DNA of 64,000 bases, taken from the NCBI RefSeq assembly GCF_029227915.1, contig NC_079880.1, forward strand, positions 9,885,501 through 9,949,500, read 5' to 3'. This DNA comes from Hydractinia symbiolongicarpus. Taxonomy: Eukaryota; Cnidaria; Hydrozoa; Anthoathecata; Hydractiniidae. The notes beneath the pieces were generated by a model, which saw only the letters and a program-made list of their open reading frames with translations, made no database searches and was not told the DNA's origin. Of the stretch, positions 23,447 through 36,100 are shown in pieces. The position numbers and the translations under genes were made by a program. The stretch's first letter is position 1, and each line of letters opens with the position of its first letter.

Positions 23447-25770
23447 ATGAAAGATAAGATGGCGACTACAAAAATGATTTTTATTGTCATATTCACTGTA
23501 GTTTTGATGGAGGGGTCATCAGGTAGAATAATTAAAAAAGATAAAGGTTTTGGTGAAGTTTGTGGCGGATTGGAGAACAAGTATGGTGTGTGTGAACATG
23601 GTTTTGAATGCAACAGAGAAACGGTTAATAAGAAAGGGACATGTGGTATGACTATACACATTTTGTGGGTTTTTTCCTTATTTATCTAAAAAAAAAAATA
23701 TATAATATTAACTAGGCATTATTCTTGAATTTAGGCTGTTTTAGAAGACTTATACCAATTGGATGTATCGCTCAATACGATAGCTATGGTTGTTTCACCG
23801 GTTGCAAAGAGCGAAAGAATTCCGTTGATTGGTGCAATCCTAAAAAATGCGCATCTGTGAACTGTATAGGTAGGTATTGATCTTACAATCTAAAAATACT
23901 TGGTTGTCCTTTCTTGACAGAAACAAAACTTCTTCCTTCAAATCATTCAGAACTGTTAACCCGGCTATGTTGGCTTCTTCTTGCTGAGAATTTAGAAGTA
24001 CATCTTCCTAATCATTCGTTTTAGGTGGAACAGTAAAGGACAAATATAATTGTTGCGAAGTGTGTGCTCAAACGATTGGTGAAGATTGCGGACCAGGACA
24101 TAATCCGTGTGATAAAGGATTGAGGTGCGAAAAACGCAAAAACGAAACCTCTATGCGATGCGTTGACGAACTGAAGAAAATTAATGAGCCCTGTGGTGGA
24201 GATCATGGAAAGTGTGAAGAAGGATTGAAATGTAATATCAAAGCAAATGAAACGATAGGAACTTGTGGTATGTATATTGTAATCGTTTTTTTTTTATCAA
24301 CTAAGCGCACTTTAAAGCAGAACAAAAATATTGAAGAAGGTTTTGAGAGCAAACTAAAATTATATTTTCACTTTTACAGGATGTCTTAGAACTCGCATCC
24401 CACAAGATTGTGGAGCTTTGTTTGATAACAATGGTTGCTTCACTGGTTGTCGTCCTTTTGTTCCTTTTCTTGGGGGATGTAATCTGGCTGAGTGTACAAA
24501 AGTAAATTGTGCAGGTATATACAAAATTAATTCGTTATTTTCTTTTATCGATACTGTACACCCCAGAACATAATTAATTAAGAGGAAAATAAAGCAATAC
24601 ATGGTTTGGATATAGTGTGTAAAAAATTATAGTTTTGTGAAAATTAAAATTAGTAAAATTATTCATTTTATCTCTTAGGTGGAACAGTAAAAGATGAAAA
24701 CGATTGTTGTGACGTGTGTGCTCAAACGATTGGTGAAGAATGCGGACCAGCACATAATCCGTGCGGTAATGGATTGAGGTGCGAAAAACGCAAAAACGAA
24801 ACTTCTATGCGATGCGTTGAAGAGCTAAAGAAAATTAATGAACCCTGTGGTGAAGATCATGGAAAGTGTGAAGAAGGATTGAAATGTAATATCAAAGCAA
24901 ATGAAACGACAGGAACTTGTGGTATGTATATTGTGATCATTTTTTTTATCAACTAAGCGCACTTAAAGCAGAAAAAAATAATGGAGAAGGTTTTGAGAGC
25001 GAACTAAGATGATATTTTTACTTTTATAGGATGTCTTAGAACTCGCATCCCACAAGATTGTGGAGCTTTGTTTGATAACAATGGTTGCTTCACTGGTTGT
25101 CGTCCTTTTGTTCCTTTTCTTGGGGGATGTAATCTGGCTGAATGTCCAAAAGTAAATTGTGCAGGTATATTTCAAAATTAACTCGTTATTTTCTTTTATT
25201 CATACTGTACATCCTAGAACATAATTAATTAAAAGAAAGAATGAGGCAGTATATGGCTTGGATATAAAAATTTATAGCTTTCCGAAAATTAAAATTAGTA
25301 AAATTATTCATTTTTTTTCTCAGGTGGAACAGTAAAAGATGAAAACGATTGTTGTGACGTGTGTGCTCAAACGATTGGTGAAGAATGCGGACCAGCACAT
25401 AATCCGTGCGGTAATGGATTGAGGTGCGAAAAACGCAAAAACGAAACTTCTATGCGATGCGTTGAAGAGCTGAAGAAAATTAATGAATCATGCGGTGGAG
25501 ATCATGGAAAGTGTGATGAAGGATTGAAATGTAATATCAAAGCAAATGAAACGATAGGAACTTGTGGTATGCATACTGTTTTTTTTTAACACTGTTCTGC
25601 AAACAAAGAAGTTTGAATATGCGAAAGTATTTCTGGACAATAAAGTAACATTTTTATTTCTTCCAGGTTGTCTTAGAACTCGAATTCCACAAGATTGTTG
25701 GCCCATATACGATAAGAAGAACTGCTTCACAGGCTGTCGTCCTTACTTCGGTTTTTTGGGCCGCAAATAA
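23447..25770 (+). CDS. Secreted cysteine-rich protein with repeated IGFBP-like modules
   Basis: Eight exons, all joined in phase 1 as G|GT-type junctions: 23447-23645, 23735-23869, 24025-24267, 24380-24514, 24679-24921, 25030-25164, 25324-25566, 25667-25770; 478 aa. Exon 1 codes a signal peptide (hydrophobic IFIVIFTVVL, cleavage probably after SSG) and a half module. Exons 2, 4 and 6 (135 nt each) code a 45-residue Cys-rich piece with GCFTGC; exons 3, 5 and 7 (243 nt each) code CC-x2-CAQTIGE-x-CG, PC-x2-GLRC and a second C-x-EGLKC half. The set VNC-x-GGTVKD, CC-x2-CA-x3-GE-x-CG and GLRC matches the IGFBP N-terminal fold, split by the phase-1 introns. Exon 8 ends early with GRK and a stop. The ligand is unknown. 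Vertebrate IGFBP-type domains bind insulin-like factors, but related invertebrate proteins serve other roles, including immunity. The start could be the second Met at 23459. Confidence 0.85.
24025..25770. repeat. Tandem duplication of a two-exon unit, period about 650 bp
   Basis: Exons 3, 5 and 7 start 654 and 645 bp apart. Exon pairs 3-4 and 5-6 are near-identical, and the introns between them also align, which marks recent duplication or gene conversion within the gene. Confidence 0.85.
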
Positions 25771-26604
25771 TGGTTGAAACATTTTGTGTGTTTCTTCAAT
25801 CGCATTTGATCAGGCTGGTTCCTTAAATAATGCTGAATAATTTTAATAGAAAAGTTATGTATATAATTATAATTTTGCAAATATAATGAATTTTTTTGAA
25901 TAAGTGAAATCTTATTAAAAATTTTTGTCGTTCAATTGGTAATTGCAAAATATGGAAACGGGAAGGAACTATATTATCAACATTCTTTGCCCTATTAATC
26001 CATGTTGCAGACATTTATGGGAGTAAATTCAAATTCTAATAGCTCCCGAAATACCCGCTCAATTGGTATGAAACATGGTAGATATTATATACAGTACCCA
26101 TCGCTAATCTTGAACCTCCCAAGAAAGGAAAAGTTCAACCAATCCGGAGTGCGTGAGAACTTAAAAGTAACAGAGTTCAAGATAAAGCTTATAATAGCTT
26201 TTTTATATCTAACTAGTTAAGGCAGGATCATAATTCAGAACCCTTATATATAATGATCCAATCTTGTTGTTGCATTTGGGGAAAAAACACGAGATTTACC
26301 AACTGGATATCACTTAATCTGGTTCAATCATGTCGCACACCCGGAGGAAGAGCTTTTTGCCGTCTAATTTCGGTTTCAACGGCTAAGAAGGCTTACTACA
26401 ACCTCTCCTTACCTTAACATAGCGAAAACAGTTATGCAGAATTCTTCTTTCTTTTGCGAATTAAATTCTTATGTGGGTGTAAAAATTAACTGTGCAATGA
26501 ATGGCCTGTCGAGTATTACAAGGTCTGAATATTTTAATCACACGGAATATCTCGCTGTGAAATTAATCGTGAGTACTAAAGGTGTGCCTAGCCACATTAA
26601 AAAC

Positions 26605-26960
26605 CAGACTTACTGTGTCAGACCAGTGAAAACCTGAATGTAGAGTGTCAGACCAGTGAATACCTAACTTCACTGTGTCAGACCAGTGAAAACCTACCTG
26701 CACTGTTTCTGACCAGTGAAAACCTGAATGTACTGTGTCAGGCCAGTGAAAAACTGAATGTACTGTGTCAGGCCAGGAAATAACTAAGTGTCGGGTGTCA
26801 GACCAGTGAACTGTAGGGTGTGTCAGACCAGTGAAAAGCCAACGGCATAGTGTCAGACCAGTAAAAACCTAAATGCATGGTGTCAGACCAAAAAAAATGT
26901 GAATGAAAACTTAACTGTAGGGTGTCAGATTAGTGAATACACAACTGTAGGGTGTGGCGA
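26605..26960. repeat. 30-bp minisatellite
   Basis: GTGTCAGACCAGTGAAAACC units start at about 26615, 26645, 26675, 26705 and 26735, then decay towards 26960. It lies between the IGFBP-like gene and the 3' end of NOP14. Confidence 0.85.
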
Positions 26961-27094
26961 CTATTTGCTGCATTACAGTATGTCGAATTTTGACTACATA
27001 ACACGTGCAGAAAATAATAAAAGAAATGCATCGAGATAAATAGCTAGACAAATGGGTAGAAACAACAAAAAATTTGCCTTAAAAAACTATTCTT

Positions 27095-27100
27095 TTTATT
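27095..27100 (-). terminator. Polyadenylation signal AATAAA of NOP14
   Basis: On the minus strand AATAAA lies about 22 nt beyond the NOP14 stop, giving a very short 3'UTR. Confidence 0.6.
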
Positions 27101-27121
27101 AGCATGAGGTACCCAGGCTGT

Positions 27122-30100
27122 TTATTTCCCCTTCTCCATTTCACGTATTTCTCGACGTTCATTCTCTAACGCACGCTGTAGAGCTTTAACTTTTTGACGT
27201 CGACCAGCATCCCTAAAAAAACAGAGAGAAGGTAAAAAGAGTTAAGTGTTGGTTTCATATTCTCAGCAACATCTCTGTTAAAAATTGCATACCATACCTT
27301 TCAAGAGTTTCTTTGAGTTGTTCTTTAGCTAGGAAGTGAGCATCTTTGCGAATCTCTCTCATCGCACCCTACAAGAAATTTAACATGATTGTTAGTGACA
27401 GATATTTCTGTACTGAACATTTATAGGAAGTTCGATAGGTTTTGAAATCACAAATAGAATGTCGAAACAAGTTGGCACTCGATATGTGGAGCCGCGGATA
27501 AGTGGAACATTCGCGAAGTAAAACCATTTTTCTGGTCCCTTAAGCCGAGTTACGCCCTCGTAACTGAAGGGCGATTTTCACGAAGCGAATTGAACAGCGA
27601 ATTCGACGGCGAATTGTATCTGAGCATGCGCAGTTTTGTTTGTTATGATTTTGCATTCGCTTCGCTGAAAAGTAGAAACAGTTTTTACTTTTTCACGGCT
27701 AAAGGTTTCGCTGCTAGTTTAAGACCAATCAGAACGCGGTTAACCAATGTAAACAATGAATTTGGCGTCTAACTTATTTTGACGTAAAAATTAAAAAGCG
27801 AATTCGCCATCGAATTCGCCGTTCAATTCGCTTCGTGAAAATCCCCCTTAAAACTTTTGCTCGATTTGAAAACAAAATGGTTTGGATGATCCATTCAGTA
27901 AGCTAATGGGCAACTTGAAAGTGCCACTGAACCCGTGCTACCTATAGATGAACTAATTGATAGTGTAGAAGATAAAACGGATGGAATTGTGATGGATGAT
28001 GATGAGAACAAAGAGAAGTCTAATGTCTTTGCTGTCAGTGCAACTACAATCACCCACATAAATAATGACACTTTTCGATTTTTGACAAAAAAAAATTTAC
28101 AAACTCGCACCACAAGTCTTATCAAACTCGACGTACTGCCTCAAGGCTTACGGAACTTCAGCTTTAGCTTCGACTTAAGACTTGGGTCTTAGGAAATTCT
28201 GAATTCAATTAGTGAAAGCGAAAAGTTCACTAGAACGAAGCCTTACGGTGCTGCTATAGGCTAATTATAGCTTTTTACATGTTTAAACCGTCTCAGTTGG
28301 AGAAATGGACATTTGCGTCAACGGCCTTTTCTGGTTTTTTGATAGAATTTCTAGTTTGTCTCAAAGATTATGTGGATGGTTGTAGGTCTTCTCTTTGCTT
28401 TGATTGCAAAAAGATTGCACGACGTAAGAAACGCAATCGGAACAATTTTAAGGCTCCAACTTATAAAACTTATAAAACCAAACTTAAAAACCGAAAAAAG
28501 TTGTACATCTTTCCTGTTTACACGGTAAGTTTTTTTTATCTTACATTTAAAGGGTCCGTTAAAACTTACCGTGTATTTAGCCTTTAGACTTATTTACAGA
28601 AGAAGATGAAATTCGTTCATCCATCGTGAATGTGTTAAGTTTGGTCGAAAAAGGACTGGCAATAAAAATAACTCCCATAAATGAAACTCGCATGTCTTAT
28701 TTTATCCTTTTGCACCTGTATTTTTAGGGCTTCTTATTTCTTTCCAGAAATTCGTTTCTTCGACGAAATTCTTCGGATAAATGGAACATTCGCTAAGTGG
28801 AATCATATTTTTGGGTCCCTGAAAGTTTCACTTATCGAGCGGCAACTGTAATTAAAGACTATATCCATTAAATGTTTTGTGTCCTTACGCGCAAAGAAGA
28901 CGCAAATATAAATTCCTGTAAATTTGGTCATCATTTAAGACTGCCTAACGGTAAGAAGCTGCATTTTATTCCTGACCCCTGTCCCTGTAATATTACGTTT
29001 GTGTTATATTACCTTGGTTTCTTTTTTCAGTTTGTATTGCAGTTTTTCACGTTCGTTCTGTGTTTTATCACTCGCACGACGTTTTGACCTCATCTCGTAA
29101 CTAAATCATTTTAAAAATCCTGTTAGTAGTAACAACAACAAAAAATTGTGGTACACAATTCGTAACTCGTAACGGTAAAAAAAAATTTGTTAAGCAATGA
29201 GTAACTCGAAACAGCGAAAAAAAACTTCGGTAACAATGCGTAGCTTGTAACAGCGAAAAGAAATTTCGGTAACAAGGCGTAACTTGTAACAGCGAAAAGA
29301 AATTGGTACGAAGGACAAAAACATCCTACTTTTCGTCAAATTGAGGATCCAACAATGGTAACGGAACAGGCTTTCGTGATTGCAACGTCAATGAAATTTT
29401 CTCGCACGACGATTTTGATTTCATTATGGATAATACATCAGCATGCAAGTCCTATGACAAAAGTATGCAGTCATAAAAAATTGCTTGATATGTACATTTT
29501 GACACACTTCGAAACACCGCATTTTAAAAAAATAGAACGACAGAACAGCTTGAACAACGTAGCCTATTTGAACACGATTATTTTGTAAGTAAGTGTAACA
29601 CAGACTTTTTTATCTACTCTTTTCTGTATCAAAGTTCCTTCCAATTTTGATAGGATGCGCATTCAAGCCAATTACATTGCGCAAACACATTACATTTCAA
29701 TTCTCCTACGCAGGGGATAAAAAGAAGCTTTCATATTACGAAAGCTGGTTTTGACAACAGGTGTGGAGGGTTGTTTCACCTACTGAACTAGAAAATCAGA
29801 AAACATGTAGAAAGCAAGTAAAAAATTGTACCTGTAACGTTTTTGGATATTTTTTCAACGGCAGTCTAAAAACAAGTAAAGCTACGTAAAAAAATTTTTT
29901 TTTTTCAATAGCTTAGAAAATTTATGTAAGGTGAAATTACTTTGCAAAACAAGCAAACAAAAATCAAACAAATCAAAAACAAAAAATAAACAAATAAACA
30001 AAAACAAACAAGAATACCTTTGCAACAGACAAGCACATGGTTCGAAGATTTCATGAAATGTGTCCAAGTATTCGTATAAACTGCAGAATTTCTTTGCTAG

Positions 30101-33100
30101 CAAAAGGGAATTCTTCAGACATGAAATGCTAGATATAACAAACATATTGTAAAGGCCGTGGAAAAATACACTTCTGTAGTCGAACAATAGAAAGAAATAG
30201 GTTTTAGGAATGGTGATGACGTCTCCCGTCTATGTACTGTAAGGATTAATACTGTTATGTCCGCCTATGTAAACGTTCCCTTCGTTCTATTAAATAGGAC
30301 AAATAGGTTTTTTCACTTGGAAAACTCTGATGGCTGAAGCAGTACTTAAATGCCCGAAATTCCGTGAAAGTAAAAATGAAACTTTTTTTGACTGTGCACA
30401 TATTAAGTATACTGATTCCACGGTAAAAGGTCAAGATAGAATATCAATAACCTTATCACATATTTTACCCCAAATCACTGTGAAAATAAAATTCACAAAG
30501 ATTTAATTTGAATACATCAGGAAGTACCACCAAAGACCACAACTTACCGCATGAGATCACTATCCAAGTTTTCACAAGAAGGTGAAAGAGAACTTGATAT
30601 ATTAATATTGATCGGTTCTTCTGCACTAAACAAAAAATACCAAAACTATACACGACGTCCACAAAAAATTAACCTTAACGCCAGGACATCCAGGACTTTC
30701 CAGAACATTCCTCTTATTCTCGAGGACAAAATTGTTTGGTTTTCACGGATAATTCCAGGACAGAACAGCTAACCATTTTGCAGAATTTCAGGACTTTATG
30801 AAAATAGATTTAATATCTGCGTTTACAAAAAAATTAGCTACTCTTCGGGTTAATTTCAGGACATCTCAACCATTAACTGCAGTGTCTCTTCGTTGTAGCG
30901 TTTTATTCAAGTACAGTTTTGATAAGATTGAGACACGAAAACAAGAAGTACCTACACAGTCCGTTCCACAAGGAGAATATTTTTTTCGTTCTTTCGAAGA
31001 TTTAATATTGATGCTGAGATTTCTATAAAGAATATCAAATCACAGATAAAAAATTGCAACCACATAGAACATGGATATCAGACATCCGATTTGATCTACC
31101 AAGAGATAAGGACATCATTGGAAGGACTAATACAAGTACAGACGTGAATATGCGCACAATGCTTCTCAGACTACGCATGCTAAATTACACTTGGAAAATT
31201 TCAACCATAAAAACATTAACAACAGACATACGATTTATCGAGATATGAAAGGAAGGCGTGATTGAAAGGTCTGATAAATACAACAGCAGATGTGAATTTG
31301 CAGATAATGTCTTTTCGCGTACGATGGTTTTCAGATTTATCGGGCGAATTTAATTCGCTTTATTTCACGCGGATTTAATTCCGCGCACTAAATATCAATC
31401 GGTAATACTAATTGATTCAAAAAAAATTACGTATGTCCAAAAAAATACCACCGCAAGTAGCGAAACGCACGCAATGAGGTATAGAAAGGATGGGCGCAAA
31501 GTTTTAGGATTTATCTCCGCAGAAATTAATTTTATTACTTGCGGACATAATTTCGTTAGGAGACCGTAAACCCCAAATCTGCGAAATTAAATCCACGGCA
31601 TGGCAACAGAAAACGCAAACAAAAAATTCGTACTTGTTAAAGGAGTTTTGACAGGTGCTGCCAAGTAAAATAATTTCCCAAGAAACGTTATCACTTCTGG
31701 TAGGTATCTCTTGGATAATTTCACATACTAAAAGGTTAGGAAAAAGACGTAATTTAAACGAACTGAAACGGGCATTATATTTGTTTAGTCATATAATTAG
31801 ACATCATTATCAGCTTAGTACATCGGACGAACATCTAACATTCCACTCAGACACCATTAATTCAAAACTGAAAACTAAAAATCTGGACTACTCATAAAAA
31901 CCAAACTCAGAGACAAAAATAAGTGACTAGTATTGTCTAAACAAAATGAATTTGTTTGAAAGTGATAATGTAATGTAGCATGGTAAAAAACAATCTAGTG
32001 TAAAGATATTCATAGACGTTATAATATAGAGCGAAAGATAATGACTTAAAGAAAAAACAGGCAATAACAAACAAAATGAGTCAATAATTTTATTTCAGAA
32101 ATCCTTTTATTCCTATTTGGTTATCATTTCAATCTCTGCACTCAAAGAACTATTACAAGAAACCAACTATCTCTCTCTTTCTCCATTAAACAAATCTTTA
32201 ACTGATACTGCAGTGATTCTGAATATTAATCATTTTTACTTACGTCATGCACAATGTTGAGTAGAAATAAACCTGATATCACATCCTTTATGTTCATGCA
32301 GTGACCCTAACATAGAAATAAAAAGCTCTTGTTACATCAAAAAAAAAGATTGATCAAAGTTTTGATGACACCACCCTCTCGTTTGCAATGCTTTTTGAGC
32401 AGAGTTTCATTTATGGACATAATGGAAAAGAGCAGTTTTTATTTAAGATTGAAACGTCATACGATATCGTAGCTTACTTAAAATTACTGCAGTACTTGAA
32501 CTCTCACATACTGACGTAAACAAATGAAAGTAGCTAATGTGCAAAAAAATGTTTAAATAAGATCATAAACACCTAAAATGTTTACAACAAGTATAATATC
32601 GATTTTTTGTAGAAAGCAGAGTATTCAATCTTGTTCATTATAAAGAAACTAAACAATTCTTGCAATAACAGCCGAAAGTGATATAGAAGAAAAATAGTTT
32701 GCAGAAGATTTGCATTGGTGGACGTTTTAAACAATCTTGCTACCAAAATTTGATGTGCTACTTTTTTACACATATTCTGTATCACAAATCCTTAGACATA
32801 AACAGGGCATAATGCAGAAATGTAAAATAAGGGCTGCTAAATATTTCATTAAGGTAGTCTTAGATATTATTAAAATCTTATTAATATTCACAACTTGCAT
32901 AAAATGGGCTATAAGTCCCACATTTTCTTTTGAATACAATTAGCTCCTCTAATAAATTGAGAAATTTGGGATAAATTTCAAGTGGTAAATAGCCGTTTAA
33001 CGGCTACTGAGAACGCTGGATTACACCTTAATAAATATCACACTCAATAGAATTCAGTCTTGGTCATAAATGGCGTGCAATCGCACGCGCACGCCTCCGC

Positions 33101-36100
33101 ACACGCCATGTGAAATTCGGGCGTGCTCTTTATTACACGCCTCGTTCTACTTCGTACACACGCCAAGTAGAACTAAGCTATTTTAGAGTAATCCCTTACC
33201 CAAACTTTACCCAATACATAATTGTTCTTCCGCGTTAAAATGTATCTCTAAAATATATTTCTATTAAATACGCACTTTCATTAAAATTACTGACGTGAGA
33301 TTCAAATGTTTTGCGTCGGCATTGCGTCGATAATTTTTTGTTTTTCAGCTGGCAAAAATTTTATTCATTACCCTTGTATTGATCTCCTTAAGACGATGAC
33401 AAATAGAAATGCTATTTACGAACCGAAGGTCAGGGCATTATTAAGTTGAATATTGCAGAAGTCGCCGGTGAATACTTCAAAAATGCTTGTCACAGACACA
33501 GTTTAATGCAAAGCAGAACTGTACAGGAAACTCAATTGAGAGTCTTCGCAGAACATTTCTTCTCACAAAACCGAGGGCAGGGCTTACTTATTGCCTGCTG
33601 TGTCGTGTGGGAGAGAGAACTTCTGGACTTCTTTTTAATACGATATACATTCTTGTCGATCATTATTACGAATCGAAAGGCACCGCAATTTTTCTGCTGC
33701 TTGAATAATTTTAGTTAGTGACATGTTTATTTTATGTTTACTTTCTTTTCTTTTTTTTTTTTCGTGAGTTGAATTAATAAATTTATTTGATCCATCAGTT
33801 TCGAATGAAATAAACCACCCGTCGATCAAAGATCAAATAACCTTTTTGTGTGACGTGAAAAAAACAGGTGAGAAAAATGCAGCATAACATGTTTACTTCA
33901 ATCAAGCAAAAGACGTTCTAACTGAACGTTCAATCGAACGAACGACGTTCTAAGTATCCACGGGGGAGCGTTCATCTTTATTAAAAAATCACAGTAAAAT
34001 TAGCTACATGCGACATTCATTAAAAGATGGCCTCTGCTTCAAAAAAAACAAAAAATATTTCCAGAAAAGTATCTACATTCTTATCTTGGAAAAAAGAAAG
34101 TATTATGTGGAGTGATGGAGAGAAAGAAGAAATTTTGAACAGCGCAGTCGATTCATACATGCAGAAGAGGTTTGTCAGCATGGAGACACCTGTTCTAGTA
34201 ACAGGTATGGATCACGATACACGCAACAGCGACAACGAAGAGAGTAACGAGAGTAGTGATAGTTAGGAAACAGACAGCGATGTATAAATAATCTTTAAGT
34301 TCGTTAAAAATATATACCAAAACTGTGTATATTTATAGAGACAACAGCACGTGGGTTTCGTTTTTAAAGTTGTTTAAATAACACTTGCATCCATTAAATC
34401 CATAATAAAATGTCTATTCCGCCTGTAAGTGCATATTTGCAGACTTGCTTCATCCGTGCTCCGTCGGCGTTCACCTCCGCATTAGTTAAGAACCGCATGG
34501 CTGGATTTCTTGGTAAGACCTGGTTACCAACGACGAAGGGAGAGATTTATGTCTACGTAGTTCTTTTAACTAAGTCAGGAGTCGGTGAATTAGCTAGGAT
34601 GGGGAGGTTGGCTATGAATAGACTTGCTTATGGATTAAAAGGGCCAGGATTATTCAATAATTCTTAGATCTAAATGTAATCTGTTAACGGAGGTACTCTG
34701 TTCTTCCCGTACCTCACGTAATTTAGGTGCACGATAGGGCCTAGGAACGCGATCGCGTACCTCAAAAGGAGAAGCCTGCATTTACTACTACTATTGGTTG
34801 TTTGGGGTCTGGATGAAAGTTTGTTATTTATTTTTCACATGCTTCATTCAATATGGCAGCTTGTTGTGAACATGGTTTGTAAACATTTTGTTGCTGAAAT
34901 AAATAAGTCAACAAACGAAAAAGAAGCAAATAAAAAGTAAAAAACAATGCTTCAAAAACTCCGCGCTGCCGCTCTCCTGAATGTTATAATTGCACGCCAA
35001 AATCATAGGCTAGGCGTGCGATACTGATCGCACGCCTGTATTAGTGTAGGCGTACGTACAACCGCACGCGGGTGCAAATATTCATGACCAAGACTGGATT
35101 TAATCTAAAAGTGAGAGTTGGAATAAAAAAAATACCGACTATCGAAATAATTTTGGATCATCTTTTTTAGCATACATTCACTAGATCCATTATAGAGACA
35201 AAAAACACATTAAACCATGCTAGCTCACCTTGTTTAGAATCATACTCATTAAAAATAAACATGGTGTCGTGACCACGTGATTCAAATCTGATGTCGGGTA
35301 GATGACTGCTATCACTTTAAACAACACAAGCTAAAATGGAGTTAAACAGAACTTACAATAAACTAAAAACCAGTGCTCGTAAACAAATTTTGTAACGTAA
35401 TCACTACCAATACGGTAAACCCATTGGACTCTTAGAAGTACACCAAGGTGTTTGATACCACAGAAAATATTGTCAACAAATCACACTGCATCAAAAAAAT
35501 ATTCATCATAGTATTACCTCTTTTAAAGTTGGAAACATCCCACTGTCACCTAAACAAAAACAAAACACGGGATAGGCAACAACAGACACGCCCGATGAAA
35601 TATGCAACATGGACATACAGACGATTTAGAACTTTAGCAGCAAAAACAAAAACTTCAAAAAAATAAATCCGTTCTCATCTCTATCTGTTATTTACTTTTG
35701 AATTGTGTAGAAAATATAACATACCTTTTATTTTAAATCGAAGCATAACTTGTTTGAGAACAGTTTTTAATTTTGTTTGAAGTATCTTTTTTGCATGACC
35801 TGGTATATCTTCCACCAACTGTTGTATAAACCTAAAGATGAAAGAAGATGTTTTAAATAGCCATCTTAGAAAATTGATTTACACAAACAACTCACGAAAT
35901 ACTCATGAGAGATATGAGACAACTGGCTGAATCTAAACTTTTGAAATACAAATCTAAGGTTTATTCGAACAATATCAAAATTGGATATAAAACGAACACA
36001 TAAATGTATAATACAAAGCTCTACGAGCCCCAAAAATAGAGCAGGTTTTCAATGTTATAGATGGAAACATTAAATTTTTTGATATCATCAAAGAAGAGAA

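Larger units (their letters stand above)
33055..35096. mobile_element. 2.04-kb terminal-inverted-repeat element in NOP14 intron 20
   Basis: The ends are CAGTCTTGGTCAT (33055) and its reverse complement ATGACCAAGACTG (to 35096). Just inside both ends are clusters of GCGTG/CACGC words, resembling subterminal transposase-binding repeats. The interior is denser in open frames than the surrounding intron, all on the plus strand, opposite to NOP14. No transposase motif was recognised and no clean target duplication is seen, so the superfamily is unassigned. Confidence 0.65.

Noticed and set aside
26605..26960. Regular 30-bp repeat considered as a CRISPR-like array
   Set aside because: Units are head-to-tail with no unique spacers, and the window is eukaryotic.
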